Shown here piece by piece: positions 38,234 to 47,747 of a DNA stretch of 64,000 bases. Positions within the stretch are counted from its first letter, which is position 1. The number at the start of each line of letters is the position of its first letter. The DNA is taken from the NCBI RefSeq assembly GCF_014305155.1, contig NZ_JACRUK010000002.1, forward strand, positions 35,239 through 99,238. The letters are read 5' to 3'. The stretch comes from Flavobacterium muglaense (GTDB lineage: Bacteria > Bacteroidota > Bacteroidia > Flavobacteriales > Flavobacteriaceae). Below the pieces are notes generated by a model that saw nothing but the letters and a program-made list of their open reading frames with translations, ran no database searches and had not been told where the DNA came from. Position numbers and translations under genes: made by a program.

Positions 38234-39516
38234 GATTTACTAGGGATTAAAATGGTTTGGGTAATACCCTGAGTTGGATTATTAGTTGCTTTTATTTTCC
38301 AATGATTCAAATTGCATACTTTTTTCACATAATACAATCCAAGACCAAAGCCATTGACTTCATTGCTTGAAATACGGTAGAATTTATCGTAGATATACGA
38401 GATTTCATTGTTGGATATTCCGATTCCATTATCAATAAATTCGAGTTTTATAAAGTTATTTTCAGTTGAAATCCTGATTATAATCGAAGGTTTTTCGGCA
38501 CAATATTTTATCGAATTATCAATAAGGTTGTAAACTAAATTAGTAAAATGAAAAAGGTCTGCATGGATATAAACCGCTTTAGAATCACTTTCGATAACAA
38601 TTGCAATTCCTTGGTTTTTGAGTTCGATATTTTCGATTACATCATTTAGAATGGGCAAGACAGCAATTTTTTCTTTAGATAATTCTAAAGGGGAATGATC
38701 CCATTTGGCTACATTTAAAATCTTTTCAATATGCTGATTCAGTTTGTTTCCTTGTACAATGATGCTCTGGGTGTATTTCTCTAGTCGTTCGTTTTGTATA
38801 ATGGGTTCTTGTTTTATCAAATAGTTGGAAGCAATTAATATGGATGACAAGGGTGTTTTGAACTCATGCGTCATATTGTTAATGAAGTCCCGTTGCAGTT
38901 CGGAGTATTTTTTTTGCTGAATAAGCGTATAAATCGAATAGACATAAATCAATAAAATCACAATTAGCGCCAGCGAAAGCACAAACCAAAACCGCAAAGA
39001 GCTAAACAGATAATTAGTTTCATTAGGAAAGCGAATGGCAAAATAATAGACTAGGTTTTTGTGTTTTGGGAAGTATACGGTACTTTGTTTTTTTGTATTT
39101 GCGTCTAGCGAAACATAATTACCATAAATCATTTCTTCACTTTGACAGTTGTAGACAGCATATTCAAAGTCAGTCGTTAGATTGATTTTTTTGAATTCGG
39201 TTTTGAGATAAAATTCTAAAATCGCAGGATCAAAGTCGTTGTCAATATTGACAATATAGTAGTCATTGGATATTTTTCTAACAGGATTTTCAAACGGCAA
39301 TTCTCTATTGGTACTTTGGTATAGTTTTTTGGCCACTTCAATCAATGCAATATGCGCTTTTTGGCTGAATTTTTTTTCTTCGATGTTAAAAGCCTCCTTT
39401 GTCCATAGCAATTGTGCCACTAGTATCCCGATGATAGCAATGAATCCTAGAAGTATGATGCTATTGAGTTTGTTTATTTTCAAGTGGGTGATTTTAGAAA
39501 GTGTAATATTAATCAA
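38230..39516 (-). CDS. Sensor histidine kinase, RprX-like
   Basis: This 428-aa membrane kinase has one TM near 18-38, a periplasmic sensor region to about 172, a second TM at about 175-197, a HisKA domain with H217 (NNMTHEFKTPLSS), and a HATPase domain with N-box (NLIDNSIKYC), DNGIGI and GFGLGLYYVKK. There is no HAMP-length linker. It is the first gene of a two-gene operon with the regulator. The signal sensed is unknown. Bacteroides RprXY has been linked to drug and stress responses. Confidence 0.93.
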   Translation of the reverse strand: MINITLSKITHLKINKLNSIILLGFIAIIGILVAQLLWTKEAFNIEEKKFSQKAHIALIEVAKKLYQSTNRELPFENPVRKISNDYYIVNIDNDFDPAILEFYLKTEFKKINLTTDFEYAVYNCQSEEMIYGNYVSLDANTKKQSTVYFPKHKNLVYYFAIRFPNETNYLFSSLRFWFVLSLALIVILLIYVYSIYTLIQQKKYSELQRDFINNMTHEFKTPLSSILIASNYLIKQEPIIQNERLEKYTQSIIVQGNKLNQHIEKILNVAKWDHSPLELSKEKIAVLPILNDVIENIELKNQGIAIVIESDSKAVYIHADLFHFTNLVYNLIDNSIKYCAEKPSIIIRISTENNFIKLEFIDNGIGISNNEISYIYDKFYRISSNEVNGFGLGLYYVKKVCNLNHWKIKATNNPTQGITQTILIPSKS

Positions 39517-39537
39517 AATATGTTTTAAAAATCAGCA

Positions 39538-39613
39538 TTAACAAGTCATTAACAATCATTTGAAACTGCTTAACAAGAGGCAACTGTTTTCTGAATTACT
39601 TTTGAATTAACAA
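39538..39613. promoter_or_regulatory. Phased TTAACAA direct repeats and DUF1573 promoter
   Basis: TTAACAA occurs at 39538, 39549, 39570 and 39607. The first two are separated by 4 bp (11-bp period) and the third is 21 bp further, i.e. on the same helix face. This is the layout of OmpR/PhoB-type sites, close to the B. subtilis PhoP box TT(A/T)ACA-N5. A -7 element TACTTTTG lies at 39597-39604 before DUF1573. The region separates the kinase gene (minus) from DUF1573 (plus). Confidence 0.6.
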
Positions 39614-39647
39614 AGAAATTAAACTTTTAATTATTAAAAACTATATT

Positions 39648-40073
39648 ATGAAAACCATCAAACTTTCAATGTTGGCATTGGCTCTAGGATTAATGTCTTT
39701 TTCGGCTGCGGAGCCTATTGCTGTTCTAGTCGAAAAAACGGCTTCAACGGTTGCATCAATTTCTTGGAAATCAGAAACGATCGATGTAGGTGAAATTCCG
39801 CAAAACAAACCCAAAGAAATAAATTTTGAGTTTAAAAATACAGGTAAAACAACTGTCATAATTACAAATGTTCAAGGTTCATGCGGTTGCACGGCTACGG
39901 CGTATACAAAAACACCTATTTTACCGGGAACAACTGGTACAGTGACTGCTACTTATAATGCGGCAAACGTAGGTGCTTTTTCTAAAACAGTTACAGTAAC
40001 TACAAATGCAACCGAAACTCCTAGTGTATTGACTTTAAGAGGTGTTGTAAAACCAGCTGTCATTCAAGGATAA
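39648..40073 (+). CDS. DUF1573 family exported protein
   Basis: This 141-aa protein has a Sec signal peptide (to about residue 20, FSAAEP) and the DUF1573 beta-sandwich (FDVG-like start, IDVGEIPQNKPKEINFEFKN; then VQGSCGCTATAYTKTPILPG). The CGC cysteines are typical of the family. Periplasmic or secreted; function unknown. It sits divergently from the RprXY-like pair, with repeat boxes upstream, so it is a likely target of that regulator. It ends at its own terminator. Confidence 0.88.
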   Translation: MKTIKLSMLALALGLMSFSAAEPIAVLVEKTASTVASISWKSETIDVGEIPQNKPKEINFEFKNTGKTTVIITNVQGSCGCTATAYTKTPILPGTTGTVTATYNAANVGAFSKTVTVTTNATETPSVLTLRGVVKPAVIQG

Positions 40074-40113
40074 AAATCTATTTTACTTTTATAAAGGTAT
40101 AAAAAGTTAATTG

Positions 40114-40150
40114 TAAGGCTCTAAATCTAAACTGATTTGGAGCCTTTTTG
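40114..40150 (+). terminator. Terminator of the DUF1573 gene
   Basis: aaggctctaaatc pairs with gatttggagcctt (one G-U), followed by T's. Confidence 0.8.
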
Positions 40151-40318
40151 TGTTTGGTGCTTGTTGTTGATTTAGAATAAATACTATATACATATTAGGA
40201 AAAGGGCTTTTTATTTAACTAAACCGTTGTTAACTATATCAATTTAGCATAAAACACCTTGTTTTATTTTACGAAAACGTTTTCTTTACTTATTTTTACG
40301 TCTTATAAAAAATGACAA

Positions 40319-40804
40319 ATGAGTAATACCTACAAAGTAAACGTAAATGACTCCTTTCAATTTGATATTGATAAGGAACAAGTCTCCCAACTTGACTCGG
40401 TTAGTATTGAAGCCAATAAGTTTCATGTTTTACACCAAAATACTCCTTTTAAGGCAGAGATTGTGTCTGCTAATTTTAATCAAAAAACATATACTGTCAA
40501 AGTAAATAACAATCTGTACACAGTAGCAATTGCTGATGCACTGGATTTACTTATCAAAGAAATGGGATTTGAGGTAGGAGCAACAAAACAAGTCAATGCT
40601 ATAAAAGCACCTATGCCCGGTTTAATTCTAGAAATTAGCGTGAGGGTGGGGCAGGAAGTAAAAGAAAACGATAGTTTGTTGATACTTGAAGCCATGAAAA
40701 TGGAGAATAGTTTCCTGTCGCCTCGTGATGGAATCATAAAATCCATTTCGGTTACTAAAGGTGACGCTGTTGATAAAGGACAGCTGTTAATCGAATTTGA
40801 GTAA
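40319..40804 (+). CDS. Biotin carboxyl carrier protein
   Basis: This 161-aa protein has a C-terminal biotinyl domain (about 88-161) with the biotinylated lysine K127 in EAMKMEN. The N-terminal half has a beta-rich region typical of Bacteroidota acyl-CoA carboxylase carrier subunits rather than E. coli AccB. With the next two genes it forms a three-subunit biotin-dependent carboxylase. The gap to accC is 105 bp. Confidence 0.93.
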   Translation: MSNTYKVNVNDSFQFDIDKEQVSQLDSVSIEANKFHVLHQNTPFKAEIVSANFNQKTYTVKVNNNLYTVAIADALDLLIKEMGFEVGATKQVNAIKAPMPGLILEISVRVGQEVKENDSLLILEAMKMENSFLSPRDGIIKSISVTKGDAVDKGQLLIEFE

Positions 40805-40909
40805 TAAACAAGAAATACGAAGCAAGAAGAAAGTCGCAAATCAAGGGTTAGAGAAAACATAGGTTGGCTCTGACACTGAATTGATCTTTCTTCTTTTATC
40901 TACTAAAAT

Positions 40910-42349
40910 ATGAAAAAAATATTAGTTGCCAATAGAGGAGAAATTGCCATAAGAGTAATGAAAACGGCTCAGAAAATGGGAATAAAAACCGTGGCTGTTT
41001 ACTCTACAATTGATCGAAATGCACCTCATGTAAAATTTGCCGATGAAGCAGTTTGTATTGGTGAAGCACCTTCTAACCAGTCGTACTTATTAGGAGATAA
41101 AATTATTGAAGTGGCTAAATCACTTGGAGTAGACGCGATTCACCCAGGCTATGGTTTCTTGAGTGAAAACGCTGAATTTGCCGAAAAGGCCGAAAAAAAC
41201 AATATCATTTTCATTGGGCCAAAGTCGAAAGCAATTCATATAATGGGAAGTAAATTAGCAGCAAAAGAAGCGGTTAAAGCTTATAATATCCCAATGGTTC
41301 CTGGTTTGGATGAAGCGATTACAGATATTGCTGCCGCTAAAAAAGTAGCAAATGAAATAGGTTTTCCTATTTTGATAAAAGCATCAGCAGGTGGTGGTGG
41401 TAAAGGAATGCGCGTTGTAGAAAATGAAGGAGAGTTTGAATCCCAAATGAATAGAGCCATTAGCGAAGCAACAAATGCGTTTGGTGATGGTTCAGTTTTT
41501 ATCGAAAAGTATGTGGCCTCGCCTAGACATATCGAAATTCAAATCATGGCGGATAGCCACGGAAATATTTTGTATTTATTTGAAAGAGAATGTAGTATTC
41601 AACGTCGCCATCAAAAAGTAGTTGAAGAAGCACCTTCATCTGTATTAACACCAGAATTACGTAAGCAAATGGGAGAAGCAGCTGTCCTTGTTGCTAAATC
41701 TTGTGATTATTTAGGTGCTGGTACAGTAGAATTTTTATTAGATGAAAATAATAATTTTTATTTTCTAGAAATGAACACCCGTTTGCAAGTAGAGCATCCA
41801 GTAACGGAGTTAATTACGGGAACGGATCTTGTAGAAATGCAAATTAAAGTGGCTCGTGGAGAAGCGTTAACAATCAAGCAAGAAGATTTAGAAATAAAAG
41901 GACATGCGCTTGAATTGCGTGTGTATGCAGAGGATCCTTTGAATGATTTTCTTCCAAGTGTGGGGAATCTTGAAGTGTATAAATTGCCTGTTGGTAAAGG
42001 AATTCGCGTTGATAACGGTTTTGAGCAAGGGATGGATATTCCTATTTATTATGATCCAATGCTGGCTAAATTGATTACATACGGAGAAACGAGAGAAGAA
42101 GCGATGCAATTGATGATCCAAGCAATTGATGATTATGAAGTAGTAGGAGTGAGTACAACTTTGCCTTTTGGTAAATTTGTTTGTGAGCATGAGGCATTTC
42201 GATCTGGGAATTTTGACACGCATTTTGTAAAGAAATATTACGATAGTGCGAAGATGAAAAATCAATTGAATCAAGAAGCCGAAATTGCTGCGCTTGTCGC
42301 TTTGAAGCAATATTTTGAAGATCAAAAGGTGGTGAGATTACCTAATTAA
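40910..42349 (+). CDS. accC: Biotin carboxylase subunit of acyl-CoA carboxylase
   Basis: A 479-aa ATP-grasp enzyme that carboxylates biotin with bicarbonate and ATP. The motifs are GYGFLSENAEFAE, the ATP-binding glycine loop KASAGGGGKGMR, ERECSIQRRHQK, and EMNTRLQVEHPVTE. It lacks the carrier and carboxyltransferase domains, which are encoded separately on each side. The ~30-aa C-terminal extension after the biotin carboxylase core is ordinary. The second gene of a three-gene set. Confidence 0.95.
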   Translation: MKKILVANRGEIAIRVMKTAQKMGIKTVAVYSTIDRNAPHVKFADEAVCIGEAPSNQSYLLGDKIIEVAKSLGVDAIHPGYGFLSENAEFAEKAEKNNIIFIGPKSKAIHIMGSKLAAKEAVKAYNIPMVPGLDEAITDIAAAKKVANEIGFPILIKASAGGGGKGMRVVENEGEFESQMNRAISEATNAFGDGSVFIEKYVASPRHIEIQIMADSHGNILYLFERECSIQRRHQKVVEEAPSSVLTPELRKQMGEAAVLVAKSCDYLGAGTVEFLLDENNNFYFLEMNTRLQVEHPVTELITGTDLVEMQIKVARGEALTIKQEDLEIKGHALELRVYAEDPLNDFLPSVGNLEVYKLPVGKGIRVDNGFEQGMDIPIYYDPMLAKLITYGETREEAMQLMIQAIDDYEVVGVSTTLPFGKFVCEHEAFRSGNFDTHFVKKYYDSAKMKNQLNQEAEIAALVALKQYFEDQKVVRLPN

Positions 42350-42446
42350 TTTTTATTCATTATAATTTTTATCCTAGGTAAGGATCGAAAGAAAAACGGG
42401 TGCAAGCGAATATAATTTGTGAATTGGAGGTAAAAGACAGAAGAGT

Positions 42447-43988
42447 ATGAAAGATAAAATAAAGATATTAAACGATAAAATTGCCGAAGCTCATTTGGGT
42501 GGAGGTAAAAAAAGAATTGCAAAACAACACGAAAAGAAAAAATTAACAGCCAGAGAGCGTGTGAATTATTTGATGGACGAAGGTTCATTTGAAGAAATTG
42601 GGATGTTAGTAACACACCGTACCACTGATTTTGGTATGGAAAAAGAAATCTACAACGGTGATGGTGTGATTACGGGTTATGGTACTATTAACGGTCGATT
42701 AGTGTATGTTTTTGCACAAGATTTTACCGTTTTTGGTGGTGCATTGTCTGAGACACATGCCGAGAAGATTTGTAAAGTCATGGATATGGCTGTCAAAATG
42801 GGAGCGCCTATGATTGGGTTAAACGACTCTGGAGGAGCACGTATTCAAGAAGGGGTTCGTTCTCTAGGTGGGTATGCAGATATTTTCTTTAGAAACGTCC
42901 AAGCTTCGGGTGTGATTCCTCAAATTTCGGCTATTATGGGGCCTTGCGCCGGTGGTGCAGTCTACTCACCCGCAATGACTGATTTTACGATGATGGTCGA
43001 AGACACGAGTTATATGTTTGTTACTGGTCCTAATGTGGTTAAAACAGTAACGAATGAAACAGTAACATCAGAAGAATTAGGAGGTGCAAGTACGCATTCG
43101 ACTAAATCGGGTGTGGCTCATATTACATCAAGTAATGATGTTGAATGTTTAGAAGATTTAAAGCTTTTGTTGAGTTACCTGCCACAAAGCAATAAAGAAG
43201 TAACTAAAAAGTTGCCTTATGAGTTAAACGATGAGATACGTGATAAATTAGCAACCATAATTCCTGAAAACCCAAACAAACCTTATGATATGCATGAGGT
43301 AATTAGTAATATTATCGACGAGGATTCGTTTTATGAAATTCATAAGAATTTTGCCGAGAATATTATTGTTGGTTTTGCTCGAATAGGGGGTAGAAGCATC
43401 GGAATTGTTGCCAATCAGCCTTTGTATCTAGCAGGTGTATTAGATGTAAATAGTTCTATAAAAGCAGCCCGATTTACTCGTTTTTGTGATGCATTTAATA
43501 TTCCGTTATTGGTATTGGTAGATGTACCTGGCTTTTTACCGGGAACGGATCAAGAGTGGAGCGGAATTATTGTTCACGGAGCTAAGTTGTTGTACGCATT
43601 GAGTGAGGCGACAGTTCCTAGAGTGACCGTAATTACTCGTAAAGCGTATGGTGGAGCTTATGATGTGATGAATTCTAAACACATTGGTGCCGATATGAAT
43701 TTTGCTTGGCCAACAGCCGAAATCGCTGTAATGGGAGCAAAAGGAGCTTCGGAAATTATTTTCAAAAAAGAAATTAGCGAAGCGGCTGATCCTGCTGCTA
43801 AGCTTTTAGAAAAAGAAACGGAATATGCTAATTTGTTTGCTAATCCTTATACTGCAGCGCAAAGAGGTTTTGTTGATGAGGTGATTTTGCCACAAGATAC
43901 AAGACGTAAATTGATAAAAGCGTTCAGTATGTTAGAAAACAAAGTAGCGGTCATGCCAGATAGAAAACACGGTAATATTCCGTTATAA
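42447..43988 (+). CDS. Acyl-CoA carboxylase carboxyltransferase (PccB-like)
   Basis: This 513-aa carboxyltransferase has the crotonase-like tandem fold: N-half [24 protein letters not shown] and [15 protein letters not shown]-half [26 protein letters not shown] and [13 protein letters not shown] single chain of this length is characteristic of propionyl-CoA or other acyl-CoA carboxylases, not of split AccA/AccD. Substrate specificity (propionyl versus methylcrotonyl or acetyl) cannot be settled from sequence here. The gene follows accC by 97 bp and ends at a terminator. Confidence 0.93.
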   Translation: MKDKIKILNDKIAEAHLGGGKKRIAKQHEKKKLTARERVNYLMDEGSFEEIGMLVTHRTTDFGMEKEIYNGDGVITGYGTINGRLVYVFAQDFTVFGGALSETHAEKICKVMDMAVKMGAPMIGLNDSGGARIQEGVRSLGGYADIFFRNVQASGVIPQISAIMGPCAGGAVYSPAMTDFTMMVEDTSYMFVTGPNVVKTVTNETVTSEELGGASTHSTKSGVAHITSSNDVECLEDLKLLLSYLPQSNKEVTKKLPYELNDEIRDKLATIIPENPNKPYDMHEVISNIIDEDSFYEIHKNFAENIIVGFARIGGRSIGIVANQPLYLAGVLDVNSSIKAARFTRFCDAFNIPLLVLVDVPGFLPGTDQEWSGIIVHGAKLLYALSEATVPRVTVITRKAYGGAYDVMNSKHIGADMNFAWPTAEIAVMGAKGASEIIFKKEISEAADPAAKLLEKETEYANLFANPYTAAQRGFVDEVILPQDTRRKLIKAFSMLENKVAVMPDRKHGNIPL

Positions 43989-44010
43989 ATTTTTTTAATA
44001 GTATCTGGAT

Positions 44011-44039
44011 GCCATTTGCGAAAGCGAATGGCTTTTTTT
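44011..44039 (+). terminator. Terminator of the carboxylase operon
   Basis: gccatttgc pairs with gcgaatggc (one G-U) around gaaa, followed by a T-run. Confidence 0.85.
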
Positions 44040-44054
44040 CTTTTAAGGCGGTAG

Positions 44055-44549
44055 TTAATGCAAACTAACCACTTTTGTGATTGTCCATACATTATTATCG
44101 TTTTTCCAAAAAATAATGAATTTACTAGCATGAGACGGTGTTCCTGCCTTTTCAGTATTGTTATGAAATTGATGCAGCCCTATTTCAATAGCTCCAAAAT
44201 CTTTTATAGGATACACTTCAATACTACCTGCGATTAATTTTCGGGTTACTTTACCACAAATGTTTTTTCGAGTGCCCTCAATTAAATCTTGTTTTGAGGT
44301 AATTAAGCCACCTTGATCGTGATAAAATTCAATTTTGTCATTATAAATAGCTGCTTGCTTCTCTAAATCACAGCTGTTATATGCCTGGAAAAAAGTATAA
44401 TCCATGGCAACAATCGTTTTGTATAATGCTACATCATCAGGCGTGTATTGGTATACAGCTTGTTTTGATTTGTTTTGTTGGGCTGTACCGCTAAAAGCAA
44501 TAAGAAGAAGGGTAGTGAATAATATCGAAAAAATTGGGAACTGTTTCAT
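44055..44549 (-). CDS. NTF2-like (DUF4440) secreted protein
   Basis: This 164-aa protein starts at ATG 44549 (MKQFPIFSILFTTLL) with a Sec signal peptide (AFSGTAQQ). The frame remains open to 44870, but that extension overlaps the upstream transporter gene and looks non-native. The cone-shaped NTF2/SnoaL fold pattern is visible (DYTFFQAYNSCDLEKQAAIY...HDQGG, ending KFIIFWKNDNNVWTITKVV). Such proteins act as small-molecule-binding or isomerase-like domains. It lies 20 bp after the GPH transporter on the same strand. Ligand unknown. Confidence 0.82.
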   Translation of the reverse strand: MKQFPIFSILFTTLLLIAFSGTAQQNKSKQAVYQYTPDDVALYKTIVAMDYTFFQAYNSCDLEKQAAIYNDKIEFYHDQGGLITSKQDLIEGTRKNICGKVTRKLIAGSIEVYPIKDFGAIEIGLHQFHNNTEKAGTPSHASKFIIFWKNDNNVWTITKVVSLH

Positions 44550-44569
44550 TGTGACTGGTGTTTTTGATT

Positions 44570-45967
44570 CTAAGATTGTTTTGTTGATTTTCGTTGTTCG
44601 TTGAGTTCTAGCTCTATTAATTGAAGTTTCTTTTCGGTCAGTGGATAAAAAAATATAAAACAAACCGACAAAATAGCAGCGGCTGCAGGAAGTAAACTTA
44701 ACATTAATAAAATTCCATGTTGGGTTACTGCGGTTTGAACAATATTGGCTTGAAAGCCATAATAAGCAAGCAGCCATCCAGTTGAAGCTCCGCCTAATGT
44801 CCATCCTAGTTTTTGTGACATAGAAGAGGCTGAGAAAATGAGCCCTGTAGCTCTTCGTCCTTGTTTCCATTCGGAGTAGTCGGCACTATCTGCGTACATT
44901 GACCAAATTAGAGGAAAAATACTGCCTGCGCAAATGCTAATGAGAACTTGAAATAAGAGTATCATGCTGGTATTTTCTTTTTCGATACAATAAAAAAGAC
45001 CACTTAGAATAGCTGCAAATGTCATCGCCCAAAAAAAAGTATTTTTCTTTCCTATTTTATTAGCAATGGGAGTTGCTGCAATAACTCCAATAATATTAGC
45101 GGCTTGTCCTAAAACTAGGTATAGCGTTGTAGGTGTTATAGAAAAGGTCTCTTGAAGGATTGTAAAACTGAAGCTATTAGTGTGGCTTACATAGTATTTA
45201 AAGTAATAAACGGCAGCGCCATCTCGAATGGCGTTAAAAAGTAAGGCGCCTATTCCAGATCCTAGTAATATCCACCAAGGCTTGTTTTTCCATAGGTCTT
45301 TTAGGTCTTCTTTTAAATTTGCTTTTTGATTGGATATGGGGTGTACACGTTCAGTAGTCAATATAAAACAAGTCCAGAAAAAAGCAGTGGTAATACAACC
45401 AAAAATGGCCATCGTGTACAACCATCCTGTTTTTGAATTCATGCTGCCGCCAAAATGGTTTACTAATGGTTCAAGGAGCCATAATGCCAATAAGCTTCCC
45501 GCAAAAGCAAAAACCATGCGGTAGGAGGAGAGTGCGTTTCGTTCTTTGCGGTCAGACGATAAAACACCCAACAGCGAGGCATAAGGAACATTGATAATGG
45601 AATAGGTCATCATCATGAGGGAATACGTGATATAAGCGTATATTATTTTTCCTTTTTCATCAAAGTCTGGTGTGTAAAAAGTGAATAAGCCTAGAATTGC
45701 AAATGGGATTGCTGTCCATAATAAGTAAGGCCTAAATTTTCCCCATCGTGTTTTTGTTCGGTCAGCAAGAATACCTATGATAGGGTCAAGGCAGGAATCC
45801 CATATTCGGGTGATTAAAAACATAGTTCCAACAACTGCTGGAGTTAATCCAAATACGTCTGTATAGAAAAACAATAGGTACATGCTGAATATTTTCCAAA
45901 ACATGCTAGAAGCGGCATCTCCCAGGCCGTAACCTATTTTTTCTTTTAAACTTATTTTATGATGCAT
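44570..45967 (-). CDS. Sugar transporter, GPH family (MelB-like)
   Basis: This 465-aa inner-membrane symporter has about 12 helices and the GPH signature region ITRIWDSCLDPIIGILADRTKTRWGKFRPY at about residues 52-81. It closely follows the MelB pattern of cation-coupled galactoside or pentoside transport. It shares a transcript with the NTF2-like gene. No glycosidase is adjacent, so the sugar is unknown. Confidence 0.93.
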   Translation of the reverse strand: MHHKISLKEKIGYGLGDAASSMFWKIFSMYLLFFYTDVFGLTPAVVGTMFLITRIWDSCLDPIIGILADRTKTRWGKFRPYLLWTAIPFAILGLFTFYTPDFDEKGKIIYAYITYSLMMMTYSIINVPYASLLGVLSSDRKERNALSSYRMVFAFAGSLLALWLLEPLVNHFGGSMNSKTGWLYTMAIFGCITTAFFWTCFILTTERVHPISNQKANLKEDLKDLWKNKPWWILLGSGIGALLFNAIRDGAAVYYFKYYVSHTNSFSFTILQETFSITPTTLYLVLGQAANIIGVIAATPIANKIGKKNTFFWAMTFAAILSGLFYCIEKENTSMILLFQVLISICAGSIFPLIWSMYADSADYSEWKQGRRATGLIFSASSMSQKLGWTLGGASTGWLLAYYGFQANIVQTAVTQHGILLMLSLLPAAAAILSVCFIFFYPLTEKKLQLIELELNEQRKSTKQS

Positions 45968-46535
45968 TTTGGTTTTTGGATAAGAACTGGTTTTTAGTTT
46001 TTATAGGGGAACTAGTTGTTTTTTGGTCTGTTGCTCTTTGTTTACTAGATCTAATATATGAAATTATAATTTCAATGTAGCTTTTTTAATGACGCTCCCT
46101 TTTTTTTTGATGAAATTCAATGTTCAGGAAAGTTTTTTTTTTTGGTTTGATTTAGTTCTCATGTTTAATCTATTTTTGAACAACCCCTATTTTTAATAGA
46201 GGTTGTTTTGTTTTTGGCAGTGTTTTGTTTTAATTTTTATTGTTTTTGAGCAACTTTTAGTATTTGTTTTTAAATTTCATATGGGTTGTTGTTGAAAAAG
46301 GCGTTATGAATACTTTGTTTTTAATAGCTCAAAAATATGGAATACTTATTTTTTTAAACTGTTTTTTTGGAATTAATAATTCGTATGATTTTAAGTTAAA
46401 AACTCCGTTTTTATTAATTCATCTTCAATAAAAGTTGATAAATTCGTCTCAAGATTTAACGAAAAGAGCTTTTTTAAATAAGCTTTTTCTGATTTATTAA
46501 ACATTTATAAAGTAACTAACTAAAACTAAATTAAT
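45968..46535. other. Divergent regulatory stretch between GPH transporter and porin
   Basis: About 570 bp of very AT-rich DNA without a credible ORF. It contains a consensus plus-strand promoter (TTG 46147-46149, 21 bp, TATTTTTG 46171-46178). A hairpin follows at once: aacaacccctatt / aatagaggttgtt at 46179-46207 with one mismatch, then a T-rich run. The hairpin could be an attenuator or the end of a short RNA. The promoter nearer the porin ATG (46536) was not recognised. Confidence 0.5.
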
Positions 46536-47549
46536 ATGAAAAAAGTAGTAATTATGCTGGCTTTAATGCTAACAGGAACTATGGCAATTGCGCAAGATAA
46601 ACCATTAGAAATTTCAGGTTCGGGAGATTTATATTATAAGTACGATTTTTCTAAAACAGGAAATATCCCTACTAGTTTTGCTTCTGATCAAAATTCGGTT
46701 TCTATTGGTATGATCGATATTGCAGTGAAAAAAACTACTGGAAAAACGTCTTTTGTAGGTGAGATTTCTTTTGGTCCTAGAGGTCAGTTTCAATCTATTT
46801 TAAATTCTGATGGAACTTATAATGAATTAGGGGCTAATTCATTTCATGTTCAAAATTTATATGCCTCTTATGCTGCTACCGATAAATTAAGTATTACCGC
46901 TGGTTTCATGGGAACATTTGTAGGGTATGAGGTAATTTCTCCGTTAGCGAATTTCAACTACTCTACTTCTTATTTATTTACCAATGGACCGTTTCAAAAC
47001 GCAGGGGTAAAAGTAAATTATGCGATATCTGATAAAGTAGGATTTATGGTAGGTGCTTTTAATGATGCTTGGAATTCATACACTGCGGATGCTTTTAAAG
47101 GGCTGAACGCTGTTGGAGCTCAATTGTCACTTACTCCAACCGAGAATGTTAGTGCGTATCTTAACTTTATGGATGGTTCTGTGAGTGGAACAATAGTAGA
47201 TTTAACAGCTACTTTCCAACTTACTGATAAATTTAAATTAGGTTTAAATGCTGCTGATTACTCAAATGTAGGTGATGTAGGTTATACAGGTGTTGCTTTG
47301 TATCCATCGTATGCTGTGTCAGATAATTTTGGCTTAGGACTGCGTGGTGAGTATTTTGATTACAAAGTGGGTTCGGGTGATACTGCATTTACTGCTGTAA
47401 CCTTGTCTGCTAATTTAAAATCTGGAGGATTGACTTTTATACCTGAGATTAGATTGGATAATGCTTCAAACAATGTGTTTGTTGATTCGAACATGCTGCC
47501 TACTAAATCAGCTGCTCAAGTAGCTTTTGGTGTAGTGTACGGTTTTTAA
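46536..47549 (+). CDS. Outer membrane beta-barrel porin (OmpL/bbp2-like)
   Basis: This 337-aa protein has a Sec signal peptide (cleaved near AIAQD) and a run of alternating amphipathic strands ending in an aromatic residue (VVYGF). The opening ISGSGDLYYKYDF and the repeated GxMGTFVGYEVISP / NYSTSYLFTNGPFQNAG pattern match the putative beta-barrel porin-2 group. It probably forms a general or solute-specific channel. Monocistronic, with its own terminator; divergent from the GPH transporter, so it might serve the same solute. Confidence 0.85.
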   Translation: MKKVVIMLALMLTGTMAIAQDKPLEISGSGDLYYKYDFSKTGNIPTSFASDQNSVSIGMIDIAVKKTTGKTSFVGEISFGPRGQFQSILNSDGTYNELGANSFHVQNLYASYAATDKLSITAGFMGTFVGYEVISPLANFNYSTSYLFTNGPFQNAGVKVNYAISDKVGFMVGAFNDAWNSYTADAFKGLNAVGAQLSLTPTENVSAYLNFMDGSVSGTIVDLTATFQLTDKFKLGLNAADYSNVGDVGYTGVALYPSYAVSDNFGLGLRGEYFDYKVGSGDTAFTAVTLSANLKSGGLTFIPEIRLDNASNNVFVDSNMLPTKSAAQVAFGVVYGF

Positions 47550-47616
47550 TCGTGTGCTAATACAAAAGTTTTTAAATTGTATGTCGTAGATTACTATTAT
47601 AATTTTTTTTTTGGAG

Positions 47617-47654
47617 AACTGTCAAAACACTTTAGATGTTTTGGCAGTTTTTTT
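47617..47654 (+). terminator. Porin gene terminator
   Basis: aactgtcaaaaca (47617-47629) pairs with tgttttggcagtt (47637-47649; one G-U), then a T-run. Confidence 0.87.
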
Positions 47655-47690
47655 ATATATACAAACTACTTCTAGTTTTGTATGACCAGT

Positions 47691-47725
47691 AAAAAAAAAG
47701 AGCTTTCTAGTATAGAAAGCTCTTT
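47691..47725 (-). terminator. Terminator of the rimO operon
   Basis: aaagagctttcta pairs perfectly with tagaaagctcttt (47697-47725) and has a run of T's on the minus strand. It lies 22 bp after the amidase stop codon. Confidence 0.88.
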
Positions 47726-47747
47726 ATGTTATTGATGCAGCAGTGAA

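Noticed and set aside
44550..44870. N-terminal extension of the NTF2-like protein
   Set aside because: It overlaps the GPH transporter coding region, and a proper signal peptide starts at 44549.
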